DNA from: Artocarpus heterophyllus | Lineage: Eukaryota; Streptophyta; Magnoliopsida; Rosales; Moraceae | Reading direction: 5' to 3' | Assembly: GCA_025403435.1 (NCBI GenBank) | Contig: CM046332.1 | Span: 7,185,903-7,249,902 of the forward strand | Length of the DNA stretch: 64,000 nucleotides | Shown here: positions 54,708-64,000 of the stretch, one piece after another | Layout: every line of letters begins with the position of its first letter | Numbering within the stretch: position 1 is the first letter of the stretch | Made by a program: the position numbers and the translations under genes | Notes under the pieces: model-generated | What the model saw: only the letters and a program-made list of their open reading frames with translations | Told to the model about the DNA's origin: nothing | Databases searched by the model: none

Positions 54708-56717
54708 TGTTGGAAACAAAGTGCGCAGCGGAATTTTTAAAATTTTTTCATCAGAGTATTTTCAAAATACAAGTTTGACATGTTATATGTATAAATTAAA
54801 CATATCTTACTAACCTCAGTGTGCCGAAGAACCTCCGCGACCTGTGTAGAGAAGTAACGTTCCAGAAGAGCCTCAACCAACTGGTCTTCTTTGCTATTCT
54901 CTATCCACAACCGGAGTGAGTGTGGGCTCACACGTACAGCTCTTCCACCGGTGACTCTCCTTCCAACCAACAGAGAGAACCCAAAGCTAGTGTTCGTGAT
55001 TTGTGAACAAAACCTCTCAGGGAGTTTACAGATGCTCACTAGAAGAGTATCACTCTTAATCTCTCAAATTGATCTGAGTAAATCATTAGACTCACTCCCT
55101 TTTTATACCTATTGGTCCTTGGGGTCACTCCATATCATATTAGGTCTCAAAAATCGAAACAGAATCAAGTTCGGATCAATATCTGATAAGATACGCGTGA
55201 AAAACGCGTAATCTTAACTGTCGCGGTCGGCATGCCGAACTGTGTGATAGGCAGGCCGAACTTTCTGATCGGCAGGCCGAACTGCCGAGAAAAAATCTCC
55301 GCGAATCTTTTATTTTCCACCCGAGATTCTAAAGGATAAAGTCTCAGTTTTGATTCAAATAGCCCAATAGAAAGATATCTGATCAAAACAAACTTTATCA
55401 AGATAATCTCTAAGAAAATAAATCAATTCACAATAATTCTACAAGTTTATCTTGTTCTAATTGTCCAAAATTAAAACAACCGATAAACAGACAAGAATTA
55501 TCCGAACGCCATAATTCAACAAGTTCATCTTGAACTAATTTCTTACATAATTAATTCAACCGATAAACAGACATGAATTATTTGATTCTTATAAATTTTA
55601 AACCAATCTGATAAATCCGACATAAGTCACCAATTATTGGAAAAGCACGCCGTGTCGTTACAGGATTTTGTGAGCTAGCAAAGGGGACCAAAATGGACCT
55701 ATAAAGTTCAAGCTCATGATAATTATGAAACCCAATATCCCAGATATACATTTCACAATTATCAACTCCAACGCTACTCCACTAAAAGCTTGGAGCTGCA
55801 CTCTCGAACTTTATAGAATTACGAAGCTCGTGTAGCTAAGTCTCCATGACATATCATAGTGTATCGTATCCCCATATGATCATCCATAACCGGCTTAAGG
55901 ACAAGTTCTGTCTTACCTTCCCGATTATTTTTATCTTACGTTCCATTGTCTCACCATTAGAAAACTTACCATCCAAAGATAGTATACCATTCGGTTACAC
56001 CTATGTATCCAAATGGTTGAGCGCTCCAGTTTTCCAATTACAGGACAACGCATATAAGAGGATATCATTACTCCTAAAGAGGAGCTATGGATTCCATATC
56101 TATGAATAACAAGTCTACGCTACCAAGAGTCATGCCTCCAACGTACCGGCATGCATGCCACTATAGAGATGTGGGAGTCACCCATTGGTACATCAAAAGA
56201 CACAAGTCGAGACAACGGGCCCATTATTCATCTCAGGATTAGGATACAATACAAATGATTGTCTAAAGTGAATCGATTTGCCAAGACAGAATTATTAATC
56301 CAAATCAATTCACTTTATGTCCCGATCCAACACATCGTCACCTATGACAACTCGCCAATGTTTCTATTCACGGAGTCCAACTCCGATGGCCAAGACAAAC
56401 CATCTCCCAAAAGGGATATAGACAACATAACAATCTTTACATGAATAAAGCGCCCAACTTTATTCCCTCGATTGCGGATCATATATTTTAGACCATCACC
56501 TTAAGAGTCGTGTCTACCGCATAATCATCCCATCATATGCCCAACTCTTAAGGTTTAGACTGACAGTCTCAGACTATTGTTTGCTTATCATACATTCAAC
56601 AAATATGAACGTAAAGAGGACAATATTTGGTATATATAAACGAATAAATTCTTTATTGATAAAAATGTCTCCAAAAACGTATTACATTTTTACTCCTTAG
56701 AGCATACATGTCTAACA
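54708..56717 (-). repeat. C5 3' LTR (2010 bp)
   Basis: Minus-strand start TGTTAGACATG at 56717, end CCAACA at 54708. TATA box at 55101-55107; three palindromic units at 55227-55293, including the perfect palindrome TCGGCATGCCGA at 55228-55239. Confidence 0.93.
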
Positions 56718-56728
56718 ATCTCCCACTT
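56718..56728 (-). other. C5 polypurine tract
   Basis: The minus strand reads AAGTGGGAGAT directly before the 3' LTR, as in C1. Confidence 0.88.
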
Positions 56729-56731
56729 GCA

Positions 56732-59494
56732 CTAAGTGAGTAAATATTGCAAATTTCGCATCCCCATAGCTTCCACATGCCTTTCGAAGACTCTCCCATA
56801 AAGTTTCTTCGTAAATGGATCAGCTAAATTGTCCTCTGACGCGATCTTGCACACCGTGACATGCCCGCTCTCAACGAAGTCCTTTATCACATGATACTTC
56901 TGATCAATATGCTTACTCTTCTTGTGAAATCTTGGTTCCTTAGCATTAGCTACCGCCGCACTGTTATCACAGTACAGTGATACCGCTTTATCCACACCAG
57001 GAACTACCTCAAGATCCCCAAGGAACTTGCGGAGCCACACTGCTTCTTTCGAAGCATCACTAGCCGCCACATACTCGGCCTCCATCGTTGAATCCGAAGT
57101 GCAATCTTGCTTCACACTTCTCCAACTGATGGCACCGCCACCCAGAGTAAACACAAACCCCGATGTCGATTTCCTAGAATCCAGGCAGGATTGAAAATCC
57201 GAATCAGTGTATCCTAGAGGAGTTAAATCCTCACCCGAATACACAAGCATATACCCTCGAGTCCTTCTCAGGTACTTGAAAATATGCTTTACCGCAACCC
57301 AATGGTTCGGTCCTGGATCCGCCTGAAATCGACTCACTATCCCGACCGCATAGCTAATATCTGGTCGAGTGCAAAGCATGGCATACATGAGACTACCCAC
57401 TGCCGAAGCATAAGGCACCTTCTTCATGTATTCTCTTTCTTCATAAGACTTTGGAGAGTCTTTCTTAGAAAGAGTAATTCCAGACCTAGATGGTTGCCCA
57501 CCTTTCTTGGAATCCTGCATTGCAAACCTCCTGAGAATTTTATCTATGTAGCCGGCCTGTGACAAAGCTATCATTTTGTTCTTCCTATCCCGAAAGATCT
57601 GGATACCGAGAACAAAATTAGCCTCACCTAAGTCCTTCATGTCAAACTGCTTGGTCAACCATAATTTGACCGATGACAATGCCCCAACGTCATTGCCAAT
57701 TAGCAGAATGTCATCTACATAGAGTAGTAGAAAAACCACCTTCCCATTCTTAATGTGTTTGTAAACACATGGTTCATCCACATTTTGTGAGAACCCATAA
57801 GTCTTGATCACTTGATCAAATCTTATGTTCCAAGAACGAGAAGCCTGCTTAAGTCCATAAATTGACTTTAGCAGCTTACAAACCTTACCCTCTTGACCCG
57901 TGACCTTGAACCCGTCTGGTTGTTCCATATAAATGGACTCATCAAGATAGCCATTCAGAAAAGCCGTCTTGACATCCATCTGCCAAATCTCGTAGTCGAG
58001 AGCGGCAGCTATGGACAAGAGAATCCGGATGGACTTAAGCATGGCTACAGGCGAAAAGGTTTCCTCATAATCGATTCCTTCCTTTTGCGTATAACCCTTA
58101 GCTACCAGTCTAGCCTTAAAGGTTTCGACCTTTCCATCCACTCCTCTTTTCCTCTTGTAGATCCACTTACTCCCTATGGGTTTTACCCCTTCGGGAAGAT
58201 CCACAAGCTCCCAGACCCGATTAGTCTCCATAGACTTCATCTCAATGTTCATGGCCTCTGTCCAGAGTCTTGAATCAACATCCTCCATAGCTTCTGCGTA
58301 AGTATAAGGATCCCTGTCATGTTCATCCGGTTCAGCCAAAAAGACCTCCCCATTGAACATATACCTCTCAGGTTGACGCCCGATCCTCCCACTACGCCGA
58401 AGCCCCTGAGGTTGTTGTTCAGGTTTGTTTGGTTTTTCTACACCGATCGGAATGGTTTCGTTCGGAACCTCCGGAGTAAACGGATTACCCCTCAACTCCT
58501 CAAGCACCACTTTGCTTTGAGGTTTAAAGTCGTTCATGTAACTCTCCTCAAGGAAAGTTGCATTAGTTGAAACCACGACTTTATTTTCCTTTGGGTTATA
58601 AAAATAACCCCCTTTAGTCCCTTTTGGATATCCTACAAACACGCAAACTTCTGAACGTGCTTCCAACTTATTCGGATCCTTAAACAGGACATGAGCTGGA
58701 CATCCCCATATGCGAATATGGTTTAAGGATGTCTTCCGTCTTGTCCACAACTCGTGAGGAGTTTTAGGGACCGATTTTGAAGGCACATTGTTCAAAAGAT
58801 AACATGCGGTTTGTAGTGCATATCCCCAAAAGGATAAAGGCAATGATGAATAACTCATCATGGACCGAATCATGTCCAACAAAGTCCTATTCCTTCTCTC
58901 TGCTACGCCATTCTGCTGCGGAGTGCCCGGCGCAGTCAAATGGGATAAAATCCCATTCTCTAACAAGTGTCCCAAGAACTCATCAGAAAGGTATTCCCCA
59001 CCTCGATCAGATCGAAGTGCCTTTATGGGTCTACCCAATTGCTTTTCCACTTCAGCCCGAAACTCCCTGAACTTATCATAAGTTTCACTTTTGTGGTGCA
59101 TTAGGTACACATACCCATATCTTGAGTAATCGTCAATAAAAGTAACGAAGTACTCATACCCTCCTCGTGCCTGGATGTTCATCGGTCCGCAAACATCACT
59201 ATGCACAAGTTCTAGAACCCCTTCGGCCCTATTGCCCTTAGACCCGTATGGTCTTTTGGTCATTTTACCCTCCAAACAAGACTCACATTGAGGTATAGAT
59301 TCCACCTTTAAGTGACTTAAAGGTCCATCCCTTACCAACCTTTGAATCCTATTTAGGTTAATATGGCCAAGGCGCAAATGCCAAAGATAAGTCTTATTAG
59401 AGTGAGAAGTTTTAAGTCTTTTTGAGTCATTATCATTTATCTCAGCATTAAGCAATAGGTCCATCTTAGGTTTGATAAAATATAGATTATTTTG
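56732..59494 (-). CDS. C5 pol: integrase, reverse transcriptase, RNase H (open after one amber codon)
   Basis: This 920-residue open frame follows in phase after the amber codon at 59495-59497. Counting from the Met at 59494, integrase has the zinc residues H40, H45, C71, C74 and the catalytic D101, D164 and E200 (spacing D-35-E). The linker holds [19 protein letters not shown] (about 288-306). RT covers about 425-670 with the YVDD box at 593-596. RNase H covers about 790-920 with [34 protein letters not shown] and the end [10 protein letters not shown]. Full family length with no missing catalytic residue. It is normally made only as the C-terminal part of gag-pol, so in this copy it depends on reading through the stop. 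No independent start is expected. Confidence 0.88.
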   Translation of the reverse strand, partial: QNNLYFIKPKMDLLLNAEINDNDSKRLKTSHSNKTYLWHLRLGHINLNRIQRLVRDGPLSHLKVESIPQCESCLEGKMTKRPYGSKGNRAEGVLELVHSDVCGPMNIQARGGYEYFVTFIDDYSRYGYVYLMHHKSETYDKFREFRAEVEKQLGRPIKALRSDRGGEYLSDEFLGHLLENGILSHLTAPGTPQQNGVAERRNRTLLDMIRSMMSYSSLPLSFWGYALQTACYLLNNVPSKSVPKTPHELWTRRKTSLNHIRIWGCPAHVLFKDPNKLEARSEVCVFVGYPKGTKGGYFYNPKENKVVVSTNATFLEESYMNDFKPQSKVVLEELRGNPFTPEVPNETIPIGVEKPNKPEQQPQGLRRSGRIGRQPERYMFNGEVFLAEPDEHDRDPYTYAEAMEDVDSRLWTEAMNIEMKSMETNRVWELVDLPEGVKPIGSKWIYKRKRGVDGKVETFKARLVAKGYTQKEGIDYEETFSPVAMLKSIRILLSIAAALDYEIWQMDVKTAFLNGYLDESIYMEQPDGFKVTGQEGKVCKLLKSIYGLKQASRSWNIRFDQVIKTYGFSQNVDEPCVYKHIKNGKVVFLLLYVDDILLIGNDVGALSSVKLWLTKQFDMKDLGEANFVLGIQIFRDRKNKMIALSQAGYIDKILRRFAMQDSKKGGQPSRSGITLSKKDSPKSYEEREYMKKVPYASAVGSLMYAMLCTRPDISYAVGIVSRFQADPGPNHWVAVKHIFKYLRRTRGYMLVYSGEDLTPLGYTDSDFQSCLDSRKSTSGFVFTLGGGAISWRSVKQDCTSDSTMEAEYVAASDASKEAVWLRKFLGDLEVVPGVDKAVSLYCDNSAAVANAKEPRFHKKSKHIDQKYHVIKDFVESGHVTVCKIASEDNLADPFTKKLYGRVFERHVEAMGMRNLQYLLT

Positions 59495-60685
59495 CATCTA
59501 TCCAGAACAGATAAAAGATTTGTTTTTACGAATCACTACTTTTTCATTAAAAGATACCACGTAGGAGTCTTTAAATAAAGAAGATACAGAAATTAAATTC
59601 CTTTTAAATTTAGGAACATAAAAACAATCTCGCAAAATTAAACTCCTATAATTATCAAAATAAAGATGGACATCTCCCACTGCTTCCGCTGAGACCAAGG
59701 ATCCATCGCCCATCCGAAGCGTTAAGTCTTCACGAAGTAGACTTCTCGTTTCTTTGAATCCCTGCAGAGAAACACAAACATGATTAGTTGCACCAGAATC
59801 TATGACCCAAATGTCACTGGATTCCTCAACCAAACAAGTTTCTAAATATAGAAGATCACACCTACCTCCCTTGGAAAGGAAGTCCTTGCAATGCTTCTTT
59901 ATATGCCCGACCTTACCACAAAAGAAGCACTTAAGCTTCTTTGGGTTCTTCTTCTTCTTCTTCTTGCTCTTGGTAGCAATAGGAATAGAAGACTTCCCAC
60001 TTTTGGCCCGTTGCTTCTTTCCATTCCCAGAGTTAGGATTGGAACCAGAAGCAGCTACCATATTAGCCTCTCCACCAGCAGGAGACTCCCTGATCAGCAG
60101 TTCAAACTCTTGTAACTGTTTCATCAGTTCTGTCAAGGTCATATCCCGTCTATTGCTTAGATTAAAAGTAGCTCTAAACGGAATAAATTCCTTAGACAGA
60201 GTCTCAAAGACCATAGTCATCTGAGTTTCAGCATCGATGTCGGCTCCATTGGTTTGAGCCTCAACGAGGTAACCCATGACCAACATCATGTGCTCCTTTA
60301 CAGATGTCCCCGGTCTCTGTCTACAGTTTAAGAGTTTCCGAAGCGCCCCTTGCCGCTTTGTTATGGCCTGGCCTCCAAACATGTCCTCAAGATTATCCAA
60401 GATCTGCTTCGCAGTCTCATAATCCTGATGTTGAGCCTGCAGTACGTTATTCATGCTAGCCATAACATAGCAGCGGGCCTGATCATTAGCATCTTTCCAG
60501 CGGTCGTACGCTTGGAATTGCTCATTACTTGAGTCTCCCATAGGCTCGGGAGGACAAGGAGTTGTCAGAACATATTTCAGTTTCTCAAAGGAAAGGACGA
60601 TGTCCAGGTTCCGTTTCCAATCATTATAGTTCTCACCGGTTAATTGGTTTTTGTCAAGTATCGATGATAAAGCATTTTTAGACAT
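59495..60685 (-). CDS. C5 gag and protease, ending at an amber codon
   Basis: The start is chosen at ATG 60685 (MSKNALSS), because C3 and C4 share this ATG; the frame is open further up but that part is leader. Residues 1-200 are the copia gag core ([59 protein letters not shown]). A lysine-rich run follows (240-250), then the nucleocapsid knuckle [14 protein letters not shown] (253-266) and the protease active site DSGATNHV (296-303). The frame stops at codon 396 (TAG) where C1 and C3 have Trp. Gag forms the particle and protease cuts the polyprotein. All motifs are intact, unlike C1 (DSDAT) and C3 (DFGAT). Confidence 0.88.
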
Positions 60686-62315
60686 TTTCAATCTACAATA
60701 AAGAATCATATACCAAACATAAGCAAACATATATAATAATTTAGTAAGATAACACAATCATGTAAAATCATACAAATGTGTTTATGTGTCAAAACCTTGA
60801 AAATATCACAACCTTACAACGATAATTCCCAACTCAGAATTCAACAAGCTCCTAGGGGAGTCATGCCAAATTCAATCAGGAACACGGATCCCCTCCTGAT
60901 TAATATATGCCATCCAGGACCCGTATGATCCAGCATATACTAATAATCATTTCTTTGGCCATTAATTTTATTAACAGAGCTCCTAGGGGAGGTTAATAAT
61001 AAAATTAACGTGAGTGTATAACCACCGTTTTAATATTTTATCCATGATTTATAATCACCACCTAGGGGTGTGCAACCATAAATCATACTAAAATACCTTA
61101 TCCTTTCAGAGATCCAATCTGGTACATGATAGAAATCCCTTCCTAGGGGTTGGGACCATCATGTTCTTCCTATGGACCAACGATGGAGGCCTTAGGTTCT
61201 CTCTTCGAAAACCTTCTCCCACTCAATCTTTTGAAGTCAAGGTTTTATTTTAAAATTATGCATGAACAATTTTAATATGAGCGGCACTCCCTATTCTATA
61301 TGACATGTTATCAATATACATGGTAAATCATATTATAATGCAGACAAGCAAAGCAATCAAGCAAAGGTACAAGCATAATAATAATAATAACCGTAATATT
61401 ATGGTTCCACCCTAGAGAATAGAAAAACTAAGATTACAAGAGAATAATCGAGACATTTATCGATTCTTCATCCTTGAATCCTCAAGCTGTATCCTTCTTC
61501 ATGTAATATCCATCTTCAAGTCCTCAATCCCGTATGAATCGAACACTTCATATTTCCGGTCATATCCAAATTTAATGTTTCTCAGAATCGTCCCAAAAAT
61601 AAAATTAAAACTGCACTGAAAAATTGCACCTTTTCTGGACACCTGGCTGCTCTCGGTCGGCAGGCCGATCTAGGTGATCGGCCTACCGATCATGGAGGTT
61701 CGGCCTGCCGGCAGAGCACCAAAATTTCTGCCCCACTGTCGGCCTGCCGGACCGTACGTCCGGCCTGCCGATCTGTGACCTTCGGCCTGCCGAACTGTGA
61801 GGTCCGGCATGCCGACCGAGCAGAAAACCCTCAATCCAGAAAATACAATTTTAATGCAATTCATCAATTTTATTTTCAACAATTCAAAAACATAAAATTA
61901 GAGACTCAGGAAATACCTGGAGACGCCATCATCAATCTTTAAGATCCGACTTCTCGTTCCGTCTTCTCCGAATAATTATTTAATTACAAAATTCTTACAA
62001 ATTAAAAAATTAAATAATAATTCCTAGACGGAGATGATAGTCCGCCATCTAATTACATGAAAAACCTAGATACACATTCTAACCTCTAAGGAACCATAAC
62101 CGGTATTAATTAATTAATAAATAATTAAACAACAATTTAATCAACCATAATTAATTAATAAACATTCACCATATAATCCATGACAACATATATATTATAT
62201 AGAAACCTAGAGTGCCATCTCTCTATAAAATTTAATTCAAGCATTGGAGAGATTAAGATCACAAATTTATGCATATAACATGATCACAAACTTGCAAATT
62301 TATGTAAAAACCTCG
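60686..62315 (-). other. C5 leader with palindromic units and candidate intron 61916-60693
   Basis: Homologous to the C1 leader. On the minus strand a donor CCAG|GTATTT (61917/61916) and an acceptor TTTATTGTAG ending at 60693, 7 bases before the gag ATG, are kept. The palindromic units lie at 61655-61822, inside the candidate intron. Confidence 0.5.
61655..61822 (-). repeat. Palindromic unit cluster in C5 leader
   Basis: About nine units: GGTCGGCAGGCCGATC, GATCGGCCTACCGATC, GTTCGGCCTGCCGG, GTCGGCCTGCCGGAC, CTTCGGCCTGCCGAAC and the palindromic CCGGCATGCCGACC, spaced about 20 bp. Confidence 0.85.
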
Positions 62316-62327
62316 GCTCTGATACCA
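62316..62327 (-). other. C5 primer-binding site
   Basis: The minus strand reads TGGTATCAGAGC, a perfect initiator tRNA-Met complement, 2 bases after the LTR end. Confidence 0.93.
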
Positions 62328-62329
62328 GA

Positions 62330-64000
62330 TGTTGGAAACAAAGTGCGCAGCGGAATTTTTAAAATTTTTTCATCAGAGTATTTTCCAAAACACAAGTTTG
62401 ACATGTTATATGTATAAATTAAACAGATCTTACTAACCTCAGTATGCCGAAGAACCTCCGCGACCTGTGTAGAGAAGTAACGTTCAAGAAGAGCCTCAAC
62501 CAACTGGTCTTCTTTGCTATTCTCTATCCACAACCGGAGTGAGTGTGGGCTCACACGTACAGCTCTTCCACCGGTGACTCTCCTTCCAACCAATAGAGAG
62601 AACCCAAAGCTAGTGTTCGTGATTTGTCAACAAAAGCTCTCAGGGAGTTTTCAGATGCTCAGTAGAAGAGTATCGCTCTTAATCTCTCAAATTGATCTGA
62701 GTAAATCATTAGACTCACTCCCTTTTTATACCTATTGGTCCTTGGGGTCAGTCCATATCAGATTAGGTCTCAAAAATCGAAACAGAATCAAGTTCGGATC
62801 AATATCTGATAAGATACGCGTGAAAAACGCGTAATCTTAACTGTTGCGGTCGGCATGCCGAACTGTGTGATAGGCAGGCCGAACTGGCCAGTTCGGCAGG
62901 CCGAACTTTCTGATCGGCAGGCCGAACTGCCGAGAAAAAATCTCCGCGAATCTTTTATTTTCCACCCGAGATTCTAAAGGATAAAGTCTCAGTTTTGATT
63001 CAAATAGCCCAATAGAAAAGATATCTGATCAAAACAAACTTTATCAAGATAATCTCTAAGAAAATAAATCAATTCACAATAATTCTACAAGTTTATCTTG
63101 TTCTAATTGTCCAAAATTAAAACAACCGATAAACAGACAAGAATTATCCGAACGCCATAATTCAACAAGTTCATCTTGAACTAATTTCTTACATAATTAA
63201 TTCAACCGATAAACAGACATGAATTATTTGATTCTTATAAATTTTAAACCAATCTGATAAATCTGACATAAGTCACCAATTATTGGAAAAGCACGCCGTG
63301 TCGTTACAGGATTTTGTGAGCTAGCAAAGGGGACCAAAATGGACCTATAAAGTTCAAGCTCATGATAATTATGAAACCCAATATCCCAGATATACATTTC
63401 ACAATTATCAACTCCAACGCTACTCCACTAAAAGCTTGGAGCTGCACTCTCGAACTTTATAGAATTACGAAGCTCGTGTAGCTAAGTCTCCATGACATAT
63501 CATAGTGTATCGTATCCCCATATGATCATCCATAACCGGCTTAAGGACAAGTTATGTCTTACCTTCCCGATTATTTTTATCTTACGTTCCATTGTCTCAC
63601 CATTAGAAAACTTACCATCCAAAGATAGTATACCATTCGGTTACACCTATGTATCCAAATGGTTGAGCGCTCCAGTTTTCCAATTACAGGACAACGCATA
63701 TAAGAGGATATCATTACTCCTAAAGAGGAGCTATGGATTCCATATCTATGAATAACAAGTCTACGCTACCAAGAGTCATGCCTCCAACGTACCGGCATGC
63801 ATGCCACTATAGAGATATGGGAGTCACCCATTGGTACATCAAAAGACACAAGTCGAGACAACGGGCCCATTATTCATCTCAGGATTAAGATACAATACAA
63901 ATGATTGTCTAAAGTGAATCGATTTGCCAAGACAGAATTATTAATCCAAATCAATTCACTTTATGTCCCGATCCAACACATCGTCACCTATGACAACGCG
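62330..64000 (-). repeat. C5 5' LTR (1671 bp in the window)
   Basis: Same sequence as 54708-56717 with few differences; the last about 340 bp lie outside. TATA box at 62724-62730. Four palindromic units at 62848-62932, one more than in the 3' LTR. Confidence 0.92.

Larger units (their letters stand above)
54708..64000 (-). mobile_element. C5: nearly intact copia element of the C1 family (5' LTR cut by window end)
   Basis: C5 is inserted on the minus strand inside C4 gag. On the left is its 3' LTR (54708-56717), then polypurine tract, pol and gag (56732-60685), leader, PBS (62316-62327) and the 5' LTR from 62330 beyond the window end. The polyprotein frame of about 1317 codons is open except for one amber codon at 59495-59497. 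The two LTRs differ at only a handful of sites over the 1.67 kb that can be compared, plus one palindromic unit. It is the youngest and least damaged element here and could supply proteins to other copies if the stop were read through. Confidence 0.93.

Noticed and set aside
59802..60224. Plus-strand ORF of 140 codons and its twin in C1 (9009-9431, minus)
   Set aside because: Antisense shadow of the gag zinc-knuckle and lysine-run region.

Overview
This window is nuclear DNA of a flowering plant, almost entirely nested LTR retrotransposons. The signs are plant Ty1/copia and Ty3/gypsy polyproteins, primer-binding sites for plant initiator tRNA-Met, a hAT-type MITE, and decayed pieces of two plant genes: a BAHD acyltransferase and a STAR1/ABCI17-like ABC ATP-binding protein. 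I cannot name the species. I found no intact host gene, no tRNA or rRNA gene and no CRISPR array. Element labels C0-C5, GA, GB and NA are mine. LAYOUT. 1-1854: 3' part of an internally deleted copia element (C0) with its 3' LTR. 1857-2468 (-): BAHD acyltransferase pseudogene cut off at that LTR. 2746-3253: hAT MITE with a perfect 8-bp target duplication. 4150-41491 (-): STAR1-like pseudogene in three recognisable exons (about 41491-41152, 40403-40218, 4404-4150). Its last intron is about 35.8 kb, because a Tekay-like chromovirus, GA (4467-40187, -), sits in it. GA's left LTR holds a complete copia element, C1 (4832-14523, +, target duplication GGTCC). GA's right LTR holds a second Tekay-like element, GB (21336-29317, -), a pol-less gag-bearing element, NA (29705-36675, -), and a solo copia LTR, C2 (37568-39567). 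43666-64000: three copies of the C1 copia family inside one another: C3 (+) is cut by C4 (+) at 50435, and C4 is cut by C5 (-) at 54708. C5 is the best preserved; its gag-pol frame is open apart from one amber codon. HOW IT WORKS TOGETHER. Nothing here looks like a working host pathway. STAR1 proteins are known as the ATPase subunit of a transporter pair involved in aluminium tolerance, but this copy has stops, frameshifts and a ruined Walker A motif. The retroelements would express gag, protease, integrase and reverse transcriptase/RNase H; only C5 comes close to autonomy. MOST UNUSUAL SIGNAL. Short GC-rich inverted-repeat units of the type TCGGCAGGCCGA form clusters in LTRs of both the copia family and the two gypsy elements. 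In every copia LTR the cluster lies roughly 110-200 bp upstream of the TATA box. C0 has a cluster of different palindromes (GCGCCTAGGCGC, GTGCCGCGGCAC) at the equivalent place. The unit number differs by one between the two LTRs of C1 and of C5. A second cluster of the same unit lies in the copia 5' leader, inside a candidate leader intron whose splice sites are kept in four copies.
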